Shown here piece by piece: positions 26,229-34,153 of a stretch of 64,000 bases of DNA. The stretch is from Exiguobacterium sp. s48 (GTDB taxonomy: Bacteria; Bacillota; Bacilli; Exiguobacteriales; Exiguobacteriaceae): NCBI RefSeq assembly GCF_018617395.1, contig NZ_JACSKC010000004.1:1-64000 (forward strand), given 5' to 3'. The notes below the pieces were generated by a model. That model was not told the origin of the DNA. It was given only the letters and a program-made list of their open reading frames with translations, and ran no database searches. The position numbers and the translations under genes were made by a program. Numbering within the stretch: position 1 is the stretch's first letter; every line of letters starts with the position of its first letter.

Positions 26229-26714
26229 TTGCCTAACTTCAATTGGGAACATTTAAACCACTTACAGCTTGGAAGATATGCAGAATACTATGCAAAAATG
26301 GAATTCGCATCTTACGGATGTGACGTCTATACATCAGAGGTAGACGATCACGGGGTTGATTTTGTCATCAAAGATTCTAATAATCGCTTTTGTGAGATTC
26401 AAGTAAAAGCAATTCGTAATTCAGGATATGTTTTTATGCAAAAAAGTAAATTCGATCTCACGACTCCAAATCTTTATTTGATACTTCTGCTATTCAATCA
26501 AGCCGCACATCCTGAACTTTATCTAATCCCCAACAGCGCTTGGTTAGCCCCCAATGAATTATTTGTTGATCGGGACTATGACAAACCCGGACAAAAGAGT
26601 AAACCAGAGTACGGATTAAATCTTTCAAAAAAGAACCAATCCTTACTTGAACACTATCGATTCGATACAATGATTCAATCCTTTATTTTAAAACAATCCG
26701 AAGGAACCAGTTAA
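26229..26714 (+). CDS. DUF4365-like PD-(D/E)XK-fold protein
   Basis: The 161-residue protein opens with GRYAEYYAKMEFASYG, followed by GVDFVIKD (Asp44) and CEIQVKA (Glu56, Gln58, Lys60). This is the arrangement of PD-(D/E)XK nuclease-like DUF4365 proteins, several of which sit in defence or restriction settings. No partner gene is adjacent, so the role is unknown. The TTG start has GAGGGA about nine bases upstream. The 285 bases before it, up to the EIIB-like gene, are AT-rich and hold no other gene that I can support. Confidence 0.7.
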   Translation: MPNFNWEHLNHLQLGRYAEYYAKMEFASYGCDVYTSEVDDHGVDFVIKDSNNRFCEIQVKAIRNSGYVFMQKSKFDLTTPNLYLILLLFNQAAHPELYLIPNSAWLAPNELFVDRDYDKPGQKSKPEYGLNLSKKNQSLLEHYRFDTMIQSFILKQSEGTS

Positions 26715-26767
26715 AAAACTGCACTCTGTATGTTGAAAATGTCCAACAAACAAAGCGCAGTTTTTTA
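26714..26767. terminator. bidirectional terminator
   Basis: The outer stem AAAAAACTGC / GCAGTTTTTT lies between the DUF4365-like gene and the convergent glmS. Confidence 0.85.
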
Positions 26768-26788
26768 TTAACTCAATCTTTTATCCGT

Positions 26789-28585
26789 TTATTCCACCGT
26801 CACCGATTTCGCCAAGTTACGTGGCTTATCGACGTCACATCCACGAGCGAGCGCCGCATAATATGCCATCAACTGAACCGGTAAGACGTTGATGAGCGGT
26901 GCCAAGAGTGGCTCGACATGCGGCAAGATGAAGTCATCGTTCTCATGTTCGACGCCTTGCATGGAGATGATACAGGCGTTCGCGCCACGGGCCACGACCT
27001 CTTTGACATTCCCGCGAATATTCAAGTTCGTCTTCGGTTGCGAGATGAGCGCGATGACCGGTGTCCCGTCTTCAATCAAGGCAATCGACCCATGCTTCAG
27101 TTCCCCACCTGGGTACCCTTCCGCTTGGATATACGAAATCTCTTTTACTTTGAGCGCTCCTTCGAGACAAACAGAAGCGTCAAGCCCACGACCGATGAAG
27201 AACGTGTTTGGTGTCGTCTTCAAATAACGTTCCGCGAGATCCTCAAACAGTTCTTTTTGTGCCATGATCGAATCCATGATCGTCGCAACACGAGCGAGTT
27301 CCGGCATTAGATTGAACGGCAACTCTTTCCCGATCGTACGGGCGATGTCATACGCAAGAATCGCAAGGACTGCGATCTGTGCCGTGTACGCTTTCGTCGA
27401 GGCGACGGCAATCTCCGGTCCGGCGTGGAGGAGCATCGTTTCGTTCGCTTCACGCGACAATGTCGATCCCGGTACGTTCGTCATGGTAAGTGCTTTGTAT
27501 CCGCGTTTCTTCACTTCGACGAGGACAGCACGGCTGTCCGCTGTCTCGCCGGATTGTGATAAGAAGACGAACAATGGGCGTTCACTTAAGAGTGGCATGT
27601 TGTAGCCAAATTCAGAAGAAACGTGCACTTCTGTCGGAATGCCGGCGATGCGCTCCAAAATATCTTTTCCGACGAGTCCGGCGTTATAGCTCGTCCCACA
27701 TGCAACGATATAAATCCGGTCCGCTTCCGAAACGAGCTCGCGCACGCCTTCTGTGAGTTCGATGTCGCCGTTCTCGTTCTGGTAATGCTGGATGATGTTG
27801 CGGATGACGGCCGGTTGCTCGTCCATCTCCTTCAACATATAGTGCGCGTACGTGCCCTTCTCGATGTCTGATGCGTCGATTTCGGCCGTGTATGGTGCGC
27901 GTTCGAGCACTTCACCGTCGAGCGTCTTGATCGTCGCTGACTCACGTGTGAGGATGACGATCTCACCGTCGTGGAGCTCGAGGTACTGGTCCGTCACCTG
28001 GAGCATCGCCATCGCGTCTGATGCGACGACGTTGAACGTGCCGTCACCGAGTCCGACGAGGAGCGGTGACTTGTTCTTCCCGATATAGAGGCGCTCTTTG
28101 TCCTCTGAGTCGATCATCGCGATCGCGTACGAACCGTGGAGGTCCGAAAGCGTCTTGCGGAACGCCGCCTCGACATCGCCGAGTTCGACGAAGTGCTTCT
28201 CCATGAGCTGGACGATGACTTCCGTGTCCGTCTCCGAAAGGAACGGAGCGTCGAGCGTGGCTTTTAATTGCTCATCGTTCTCGATCACGCCGTTATGCAC
28301 GAGCGTGAAGCGTCCTGTCGTACTCTGATGCGGGTGGGCGTTCGGTACGCTCGGTACCCCGTGTGTCGCCCAACGTGTGTGGCCGATTCCGATTGTCCCT
28401 TCAGCGTCCGCCGGTACGATGTCACGGAGTGCTTGAATTCGTCCTACTTCTTTGAACGTACGAACGTCCTCACCGACTAATGCAATTCCTGCTGAATCAT
28501 AGCCACGATACTCGAGCTTTTCAAGCCCTTTCAATAAAATCTCTTTCGTTCCCACTTGTCCGATCATCCCTACGATTCCACACAT
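26789..28585 (-). CDS. glmS: glutamine-fructose-6-phosphate aminotransferase
   Basis: GlmS makes glucosamine-6-phosphate from fructose-6-phosphate and glutamine, the first step towards UDP-GlcNAc and the cell wall. The 598-residue protein has an N-terminal glutaminase with Cys2 (MCGIVG) and [10 protein letters not shown]. Two SIS domains follow, the first with [10 protein letters not shown], and the end [13 protein letters not shown] is the family signature. Expression is controlled by the ribozyme in the 5' leader. AGGAGAG precedes the ATG. Confidence 0.98.
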   Translation of the reverse strand: MCGIVGMIGQVGTKEILLKGLEKLEYRGYDSAGIALVGEDVRTFKEVGRIQALRDIVPADAEGTIGIGHTRWATHGVPSVPNAHPHQSTTGRFTLVHNGVIENDEQLKATLDAPFLSETDTEVIVQLMEKHFVELGDVEAAFRKTLSDLHGSYAIAMIDSEDKERLYIGKNKSPLLVGLGDGTFNVVASDAMAMLQVTDQYLELHDGEIVILTRESATIKTLDGEVLERAPYTAEIDASDIEKGTYAHYMLKEMDEQPAVIRNIIQHYQNENGDIELTEGVRELVSEADRIYIVACGTSYNAGLVGKDILERIAGIPTEVHVSSEFGYNMPLLSERPLFVFLSQSGETADSRAVLVEVKKRGYKALTMTNVPGSTLSREANETMLLHAGPEIAVASTKAYTAQIAVLAILAYDIARTIGKELPFNLMPELARVATIMDSIMAQKELFEDLAERYLKTTPNTFFIGRGLDASVCLEGALKVKEISYIQAEGYPGGELKHGSIALIEDGTPVIALISQPKTNLNIRGNVKEVVARGANACIISMQGVEHENDDFILPHVEPLLAPLINVLPVQLMAYYAALARGCDVDKPRNLAKSVTVE

Positions 28586-28619
28586 ACAAAACTCTCCTCT
28601 TTGCTTCGATTTCTCGAAA

Positions 28620-28790
28620 AAGGAAACGGGCTTTTTTGAGTGATGTCATCAAGTCTCGTTTTGTCCGCCCGGTCACCCGAACGTTTTATCAAGACTCTCT
28701 CAGTCGTGACACGCGACTGGAAGGCATCCGCCGAAATCTCGATCACCTTCGTCCTCGTCAACTCCGCAGAGTTCTGGCGCTTTCACTTCA
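28620..28790 (-). ncRNA. glmS: glmS ribozyme riboswitch
   Basis: The minus-strand leader contains the conserved GCGCCAGAACT start, GACGAGGACGAAGGTGATCG, TTCGGCGGATGCC and a 3' pseudoknot region ending near a GGGC/GCCC arm. The self-cleavage site is predicted between 28781 and 28780, just 5' of GCGCC. Glucosamine-6-phosphate acts as a cofactor for cleavage, and the cut mRNA is degraded. The boundaries are approximate. Confidence 0.96.
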
Positions 28791-28806
28791 CATCTAGCCG
28801 TTTCTC

Positions 28807-28835
28807 CAGATACGCTTTCATGCTATCGAGTACAA
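28807..28835 (-). promoter_or_regulatory. possible glmS promoter
   Basis: On the minus strand there is TTGTAC (28830-28835), a 17-base spacer and TATCTG (28807-28812). The start would fall about 20 bases before the ribozyme cleavage site. Confidence 0.5.
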
Positions 28836-28997
28836 GACGTGTTGGATAGAGAAATCGTAAAAATCGTCATTCAATACTTTTTTACCGTTCATGTAAAAGT
28901 CACCACTTTCACTAAAAAGCCATCAATGTATCAGGTTTTCGAGTAGGGAGAGAACGGGCATGATACAAGTAACGAGTAAAGAAATGAGGGGACACAC

Positions 28998-29333
28998 ATG
29001 GGTGGTATCTTCCTATTGATCGGCATCCTATTATCCGTCTTATCCAGGTGGCTCGAATTTGAAGGGAATGACACGTTAGGGGACGTCATGTTGTTTCCTG
29101 CGATCTTCTTCATGGCGATGGCATTTTTCTGTAGTTTTCCTTACTTCAAAGAGTGGTGGGAAGACCACTCCACCCGTAAGAAAGCATTGTTATTTGTGAT
29201 TTTTGCCGCAGTCGGCATTCTTTGTGTGCAAGCCGCTTTCTGGTTTGTCGTTTGGCGCGATCAATGGCTTGGACTTCTTCTCCTTCTTCCTTTTGCGGCA
29301 TGTGTGGGGTTCATCGCTCGATTATTCAAATAA
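28998..29333 (+). CDS. hypothetical four-helix membrane protein
   Basis: I do not recognise this 111-residue protein. It has four hydrophobic stretches (about 2-15, 30-50, 63-80 and 87-107) and a basic loop at 56-63. GAGGGG precedes the ATG. It is short like the membrane proteins of cluster A nearby but lacks their C-terminal acidic motif, and it lies on the opposite strand. Confidence 0.65.
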   Translation: MGGIFLLIGILLSVLSRWLEFEGNDTLGDVMLFPAIFFMAMAFFCSFPYFKEWWEDHSTRKKALLFVIFAAVGILCVQAAFWFVVWRDQWLGLLLLLPFAACVGFIARLFK

Positions 29334-29363
29334 AAGGAGGATGCGCAATCGCACATCCTCTTT
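29333..29363. terminator. bidirectional terminator
   Basis: Stem AAAGGAGGATGCG / CGCACATCCTCTTT with a four-base loop between convergent genes. Confidence 0.88.
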
Positions 29364-29364
29364 G

Positions 29365-30108
29365 TTAATTCACGGTAAAGTCGACCAGCACACCGTAGTG
29401 ATCACTCGGTACAACATCCCTACTCGTCCGCATGTCGCCGAATACATCGATATGCTGAACCTCGAGTTCACTACATTCCGAACGAAACAGAATCCAATCA
29501 TATCGTTCAGGTTGCTCGAGATGAGAAGATTGCAAGTATGGATTGTGCTTTACGTCTAACGTCGGGCGTGCCTCTTCGCCAACAAACATAATCACGTCCG
29601 ACCATCCCCCATCCGATAAATCTTGATAGATAGAGGATTGAGGATTGTCATTGAAATCTCCACATAACACCTCGACCGATTTTTGGCGTCCTTTGTGTAA
29701 CCAACCTCGCACCGCTGCCATCTGACGTTCTCGAATCGACACGGAACGCCAATTCAGATGTACGTTCGTGAGTCCCCATTCCTGACCACCGAGCGTAAAC
29801 GTCACTCGGGTCGCACAAAAGTTTGACTCTTCCACATCCTCTTCCCAAATCGCTTCAACTGATGACAAAGGAAATTTACTCAAAAAAGCGAGTCCTTCGT
29901 CCGGTGAATCAGGATAAGGATGAAAGACGCAGAACGGATAACCCGTCGCTTCCGAAATGTCATGAGCCACACTACCTTCTTCGTAAGAACGGACTTCTTG
30001 TAGTGCAATCACGTCCGCGTCGATTCGATTCATTTCTTGGCAAATCGCTTCGATTCGCTCTTGCCATGACGTGTCATGGTTCCAGATGTTATATGTCGCA
30101 ATCCTCAC
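29365..30108 (-). CDS. endonuclease/exonuclease/phosphatase family protein
   Basis: The 247-residue protein has the EEP (DNase I-like) fold. TYNIW carries the first metal-binding Asn, IALQEV the catalytic Glu, GDFNDNPQS the Asp/Asn pair, and SDHYGV the C-terminal Asp-His. No signal peptide is seen, so it is probably cytosolic. The substrate could be nucleic acid, a phosphoester or a lipid head group. The GTG start has AGGA upstream. It lies 26 bases downstream of the last cluster A gene, so it may belong to that operon. Confidence 0.85.
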   Translation of the reverse strand: MRIATYNIWNHDTSWQERIEAICQEMNRIDADVIALQEVRSYEEGSVAHDISEATGYPFCVFHPYPDSPDEGLAFLSKFPLSSVEAIWEEDVEESNFCATRVTFTLGGQEWGLTNVHLNWRSVSIRERQMAAVRGWLHKGRQKSVEVLCGDFNDNPQSSIYQDLSDGGWSDVIMFVGEEARPTLDVKHNPYLQSSHLEQPERYDWILFRSECSELEVQHIDVFGDMRTSRDVVPSDHYGVLVDFTVN

Positions 30109-30134
30109 TTCATGTTCCTACTTTCTCGAGTGAG

Positions 30135-30605
30135 TCACGCGCTCCCCCATTTTTGTTCTTCTTTTAACTCTCGTTCCGTGACATAGTTCTCGTCGAGACG
30201 AACCATATATCGCTCGTACCATTTATGTCCGATGACGGATATGAAACCTCCAGTCACCATCAATCCGATAAAGTAAGGTGTCTCAATTTGTTTCGTTACC
30301 CATCCGAACATGAGGATTAGCAAAATCGGGAACGTCAAAAAATTAAAAATCGACATCAAGTGTATGTGACGTTTGGCGTCTCGATTCGTTAAATATTTCA
30401 ATTGAATCGTTTCTTTCTTCCAAGATTTTTTAATCGCAAATAAGCCCGCAAATTGACCAATTAAAAGAACAGTTCCTGCTGACACCCATCCTTTTTCAGT
30501 CGCAACAAACAGCGCAATACAAATCATCCACGACAGAAAAGTGAAGACTCCATTCTTCTCAGACTCAACCCTGGCGAGCTCTCTCATCTGATCACGTTTG
30601 TTCAC
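30135..30605 (-). CDS. small four-helix membrane protein, cluster A member 5
   Basis: The 156-residue protein has four membrane helices as two pairs, with a basic loop (TNRDAKRHIHLM) between the pairs, and ends in LDENYVTERELKEEQK. The start MNKRDQM and the C-terminal D-E-N-Y-x-T-x-x-[ED]-L motif match the other paralogues in this window. A GTG start at 30605 is preferred because AAGGAG precedes it and it gives the family N-terminus. It overlaps the end of the upstream paralogue by 14 bases. No known family is recognised. Confidence 0.75.
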   Translation of the reverse strand: MNKRDQMRELARVESEKNGVFTFLSWMICIALFVATEKGWVSAGTVLLIGQFAGLFAIKKSWKKETIQLKYLTNRDAKRHIHLMSIFNFLTFPILLILMFGWVTKQIETPYFIGLMVTGGFISVIGHKWYERYMVRLDENYVTERELKEEQKWGSA

Positions 30606-31110
30606 GACGTTGCTCCTTCTCGTATTCGCGGACTTCACGAATTTCTTTTAAATCTTGATCCGTCAAATAGTTCTCGTCATAAGATTGAATGACGCGGTCA
30701 AAGCGCTTCGCCAAATATTCAATCCCGAAAAACGTAAGCTGAGAAAGGAGGAACACACGGAACGATTGTGGACCTGTCGTTTCACTCGTGAAGTAAAAGA
30801 GTCCGTAAATCCCGACCCCCGTCAAAGCGAGCGTATGTGCCATCATCTTGAACGATAAGAGGTTACGTGCCGTCTGATTTGTCACAAAGCGTAGCCACAT
30901 TCGATATTGGATAAAAATACCCGTCAAGACTGCGGCGAGCACCGCATATAACGTTCCCGTGACGACACCGTCCGAGAGTGTCCAATATGAGGCGTAAATC
31001 AAAAAACTGACGACGAGTCCGATTCCAATGATGCCGACACCCCATTTCGTCAAACGGTCTACTTTTAAAATGGTGTCGATTTGCGATTTCACTTTTGGTG
31101 ATAATTCCAT
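30592..31110 (-). CDS. small four-helix membrane protein, cluster A member 4
   Basis: The 172-residue paralogue has four helices, a middle loop TNQTARNLLSFKMM, and the C-terminal YDENYLTDQDLKEIREV motif shared with member 5. AGGAGAGGACAT precedes the ATG. It overlaps member 3 upstream by 22 bases and member 5 downstream, which implies coupled translation. Function is unknown. Confidence 0.77.
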   Translation of the reverse strand: MELSPKVKSQIDTILKVDRLTKWGVGIIGIGLVVSFLIYASYWTLSDGVVTGTLYAVLAAVLTGIFIQYRMWLRFVTNQTARNLLSFKMMAHTLALTGVGIYGLFYFTSETTGPQSFRVFLLSQLTFFGIEYLAKRFDRVIQSYDENYLTDQDLKEIREVREYEKEQRREQT

Positions 31111-31544
31111 ATGTCCTCTCCTCCTTCCAACACTTCTTCAAACGTCGGTAATTCCGAATCAATTTGCTTAAGTTGCTTTGTGAACCACTTCTGCCGAAGC
31201 GGACTAAGTACTCCCCATATCCCGAAAAAGAGACCAACCATGAGACCAAAGTCTTCTGCTGTCAGCAGCGTCACCATAAGAGCCGTCAACAAAATCGCAT
31301 CCACCCATTCGAATACGTATTGGAATATAAGCATTCGATGAGCTTTCGGATGTTTTGTCATTCGCCACATGATACGCATCTCTTGATAGCCCGTCACGAC
31401 GATGATCACGGAGACGGACGCCATGATAGGGATAAGCCACATTTTCTCTAATAAGAGAGCGACAATAATGGCCGTGACATAAAGAATCAAGATGGGTACG
31501 GCATACCCTCGCATTCGTCGCATCCACTTTACGCCTTGCTCCAC
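31089..31544 (-). CDS. small four-helix membrane protein, cluster A member 3
   Basis: The 151-residue paralogue has four helices. Its central segment KAHRMLIFQYVFEWVDAIL aligns by eye with EQAKRIIDWQYVSEM and EQVKRVVTLQYHLDF of two cluster B proteins 31 kb away, tying the clusters together. The C-terminus IDSELPTFEEVLEGG resembles the D-x-E-x-P-T-x-x-E motif. The GTG start lies directly after member 2's stop, with AAGGAGG upstream. Confidence 0.77.
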   Translation of the reverse strand: MEQGVKWMRRMRGYAVPILILYVTAIIVALLLEKMWLIPIMASVSVIIVVTGYQEMRIMWRMTKHPKAHRMLIFQYVFEWVDAILLTALMVTLLTAEDFGLMVGLFFGIWGVLSPLRQKWFTKQLKQIDSELPTFEEVLEGGEDIWNYHQK

Positions 31545-31973
31545 CTATATCGCCTCCTTGTCAAAATGTATATACTCCATATCTTGTTGCTTCGTTTGTT
31601 TGTTCACGTTCAACGTCCATAGCATCGCACAACCGATGAATACCGTGACACACATATACGCCACGTTTGATGTGAACAATAGTTGATGATTCAACGCGAG
31701 GAAAAAGGCAGCACTGTTGATCCCGTCCCGAACGAGTTGACGACGATACAACCCTTTCAGTTCTGGTTGAAACCTCAGACGCATTCGATAGCGCTTCACA
31801 TATAAGATGTTCAGCGGAATGAGCGTACAGGCGATATAGAGCACGCCCCACGTAAGGTCATCTGTTAATAAACTGATTGGTAACATCAGTACTACGAATG
31901 TTCCAAATATACCGAAAATCCATTGGTCGAATAAACGTTTCCATACTTTTTCTTGTGTCATCCGTTCAATCAT
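31545..31973 (-). CDS. small four-helix membrane protein, cluster A member 2
   Basis: The 142-residue paralogue has four helices and a middle loop RFQPELKGLYRRQLV. Its C-terminus lacks the acidic motif of the other members. The ATG at 31973 overlaps the stop of member 1 as ATGA, and GGAG lies about 11 bases upstream. Longer readings would overlap the neighbour further. Confidence 0.72.
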   Translation of the reverse strand: MIERMTQEKVWKRLFDQWIFGIFGTFVVLMLPISLLTDDLTWGVLYIACTLIPLNILYVKRYRMRLRFQPELKGLYRRQLVRDGINSAAFFLALNHQLLFTSNVAYMCVTVFIGCAMLWTLNVNKQTKQQDMEYIHFDKEAI

Positions 31974-32416
31974 TGATTTCGTCGCTCCAAATCTAACTGA
32001 TGTAACAGCGGAACACATTCATTTAACTTCTTTTGAAGCATCCGTGACATCTGATCGCTGACTGCTCCCCATACGAGCAATCCGATCGCTAACGTCAAAC
32101 TGTCATATTGAAAGATGAGCAAAGCCGAAACCAAGGAGACGAGCACACCTGAACTGATCAAATCATAAAGTAGGTTCCACTTCAGTAATCGTACGGCATC
32201 TCTGTCCTTCATATACGCACGACGCATCCGATACTTTTTCACGTCTAATCCAATCATGGCCATTCCAATCAAGACGAAAGGGATCGTCAACCAGACGTAA
32301 CGTCCGAAAAAGGATAAAATAATGGCCGTCAAAACAAATACCAATAATGTATAGCCTAGCCGAAGGTGTGACTTGCGCCATGTGGTTTCTTCCGTATACC
32401 AATGTGTCTCAGTCAA
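31970..32416 (-). CDS. small four-helix membrane protein, cluster A member 1
   Basis: The 148-residue protein is first in the five-gene run and is preceded by an ECF-type promoter. It has four helices and a middle loop KDRDAVRLLKWNLLYDL. The tail LHQLDLERRNQ is a weak form of the family C-terminus. The TTG start has GGAAGTG upstream. Function is unknown. Confidence 0.72.
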   Translation of the reverse strand: MTETHWYTEETTWRKSHLRLGYTLLVFVLTAIILSFFGRYVWLTIPFVLIGMAMIGLDVKKYRMRRAYMKDRDAVRLLKWNLLYDLISSGVLVSLVSALLIFQYDSLTLAIGLLVWGAVSDQMSRMLQKKLNECVPLLHQLDLERRNQ

Positions 32417-32453
32417 CTAGAGCACTTCCTTTCTTTCCTGTGCATTAATCCTC

Positions 32454-32482
32454 TATACGTACTCTATGCCATCATTGTTTCA
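32454..32482 (-). promoter_or_regulatory. ECF-sigma-type promoter of cluster A
   Basis: On the minus strand there is TGAAAC (32477-32482), a 17-base spacer and CGTATA (32454-32459). This matches the sigma-W/M/X class consensus of Bacilli (TGAAAC-N16/17-CGTA) and lies 38 bases before the first gene of cluster A. No sigma-A promoter of similar quality is apparent there. Confidence 0.72.
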
Positions 32483-32621
32483 CATTTTCCGAATATTCTA
32501 GCATTGAATCGTTCGACTTTTTTCAACAATTGATAAATGAAACGTATCCGCTTACAAAGGTTATCTGCTATACTGTTACCAAATTCATTCCCACAAATTT
32601 TTTTGAAAGGTGTAGAACTGT

Positions 32622-33332
32622 ATGTCTCCGAAGTACAAGCAAGTTGCGAGTCAGATTGAAGCGGACATCGTCAATCACGTCTACCAACATACGAATAAAT
32701 TATTGACCGAGGATGAGTATGCCAATAAATATGGCGTCAGCCGCAATACGGTCCGAAAAGCGATCGAGATCCTCGTCAACAAAGGGTACGTCTATCAAGT
32801 TCAAGGGAGCGGCGTCTTCGTCCGTGACCATTACAATAGCGATTACATCAATTTAGAAAAGCTCCAAGGTTTAACAAGTGACTTCAGCGGTCGAAAAGTC
32901 GAGACACGCGTCTTACATTTCGAACAGACGGTGGCGAACGATGAGGTCGCCGAACGTATGAAGTGCCCGATTGGGACACCTGTCTACTTCGTGAAGCGTC
33001 TACGTCTCGTCGATGACCACCCGTTCTCGGTAGAGGATTCATACTTCCGAAAAGAGCTCGTCATCTACTTGGATGAGAACATCGTCCAAAAGTCGATCTA
33101 TACGTATTTACGAAGCGATCAAAAACTTGCGATTGGATTCGCCGACCGAGTCATTTACGCAGACTTTTTAGATTCAGAGTCCGCCGACCTACTCGACCTG
33201 AACGAGAATGACCCTGCACTAATCGTCGACAATACAGTCTATTTGACGAATGGACAAATCTTCGACGTCTCTCGTTCCATCCATCATTTTAAACATGTTA
33301 AAATGCTCAAAGTCTCGAACATCAAGTCCTAA
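32622..33332 (+). CDS. GntR/HutC-type regulator of the cellobiose PTS operon
   Basis: The 236-residue repressor has an N-terminal winged helix (residues 5-68; EYANKYGVSRNTVRKAIEIL..VYQVQGSGVFV) and a C-terminal UTRA ligand-binding domain. UTRA regulators of this size next to beta-glucoside PTS genes usually respond to the phosphorylated sugar. It lies just upstream of the celB/licC-type operon but has its own terminator. AAAGGTG precedes the ATG. A promoter TTGATA-N17-TACAAA lies about 65 bases upstream. Confidence 0.9.
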   Translation: MSPKYKQVASQIEADIVNHVYQHTNKLLTEDEYANKYGVSRNTVRKAIEILVNKGYVYQVQGSGVFVRDHYNSDYINLEKLQGLTSDFSGRKVETRVLHFEQTVANDEVAERMKCPIGTPVYFVKRLRLVDDHPFSVEDSYFRKELVIYLDENIVQKSIYTYLRSDQKLAIGFADRVIYADFLDSESADLLDLNENDPALIVDNTVYLTNGQIFDVSRSIHHFKHVKMLKVSNIKS

Positions 33333-33334
33333 AC

Positions 33335-33369
33335 GCGCCCGAGAGATGCTTTTCTCGTGCGCATTTTTT
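33335..33369 (+). terminator. terminator of the GntR gene
   Basis: Stem GCGCCCGAGA / TCTCGTGCGC with one mismatch, then six T. Confidence 0.82.
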
Positions 33370-33394
33370 ATGCCATTTTTTCGAAAAGAAAGGG

Positions 33395-33423
33395 TTTACA
33401 CGAAAACGCTTTCGTGCTACTAT
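33395..33423 (+). promoter_or_regulatory. PTS operon promoter with a cre site in the spacer
   Basis: TTTACA (33395-33400), a 17-base spacer and TACTAT (33418-33423). The spacer contains CGAAAACGCTTTCG (33401-33414), a near-perfect CcpA cre palindrome, so glucose repression is predicted. Further down, TTTGTA and TACAAA near 33440 and 33470 form a loose inverted repeat that might bind the GntR protein. Confidence 0.85.
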
Positions 33424-33485
33424 CAACGTGTAGAAAATATTTGTACCTATGAATTTTAGTTATCCATACAAAAAGGAGAGATATT

Positions 33486-33833
33486 ATGGTTTCTGAAACA
33501 ATCGACATCTCACCGGAAGATATTTTCGGTCTCATCGCCCTCTCGGGTGACGCCAAAGCGAGCTACCATCAAGCGATGCTCCTCATGCAAGAAGGAAAGA
33601 AAGAAGAAGCCGAGGTAGCAGTCGTTGCTGGTGACGCGACATTAAAAGAAGCACATGCGATTCAAACAAAATTCGTCACGCTCGAAGCACAAGGTAAATC
33701 GGCAACGGTCGGTGTCCTCATGGTGCACGCGCAAGATCACTTGATGAACACGATTCTCGTCAAAGAAATGCTTGGATATATGATGAACATGCAAAACGAA
33801 ATCAACGAATTGAAAGGAATGGATCAACAATGA
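33486..33833 (+). CDS. PTS lactose/cellobiose EIIA component
   Basis: The 115-residue helical EIIA of the lactose/cellobiose family carries the phospho-His in VHAQDHLMNTI near residue 80 and takes phosphate from HPr. AAAGGAGAG precedes the ATG. It overlaps the EIIB gene by four bases (ATGA) at its end. Confidence 0.93.
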   Translation: MVSETIDISPEDIFGLIALSGDAKASYHQAMLLMQEGKKEEAEVAVVAGDATLKEAHAIQTKFVTLEAQGKSATVGVLMVHAQDHLMNTILVKEMLGYMMNMQNEINELKGMDQQ

Positions 33834-34138
33834 TTAAAATCGGACTCTTCTGTGCGGCAGGTATGTCAACAAGTATGTTAGTAGAAAAAATGAAAGCGGT
33901 TGCCTCTGAACGCGGCATCGAAGCTGAAATCGCTGCTTACCCAGAATCGGAGATGGAAACTTACGTCGACAACATCGACGTTGCACTTCTCGGACCACAA
34001 GTGAAGTACCTCCTTTCAAAAGGGAAGCAAATCTGCGAACCAAAAGGTGTTCCAATCGACGTCATCAACACAGTCGACTACGGCATGATGAACGGTGCGA
34101 AAGTATTAGACCACTCATTGAAACTTGTAAATAAATAA
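33830..34138 (+). CDS. PTS lactose/cellobiose EIIB component
   Basis: The 102-residue EIIB has phospho-Cys8 in LFCAAGMSTSML, the typical cellobiose EIIB loop. It works with the EIIA and EIIC encoded in the same operon. The start overlaps the EIIA stop. Confidence 0.94.
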   Translation: MIKIGLFCAAGMSTSMLVEKMKAVASERGIEAEIAAYPESEMETYVDNIDVALLGPQVKYLLSKGKQICEPKGVPIDVINTVDYGMMNGAKVLDHSLKLVNK

Positions 34139-34153
34139 ACTGAGGTGATGACT

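Noticed and set aside
28480-28849. Open frames on the plus strand opposite the glmS leader
   Set aside because: They lie on the complement of the glmS ribozyme and glmS N-terminus; the RNA structure explains the sequence, and there is no ribosome site.
28998-29333. The 111-residue membrane protein as a sixth member of cluster A
   Set aside because: It lacks the central basic-loop pattern and the C-terminal acidic motif and lies on the other strand behind a separate terminator.
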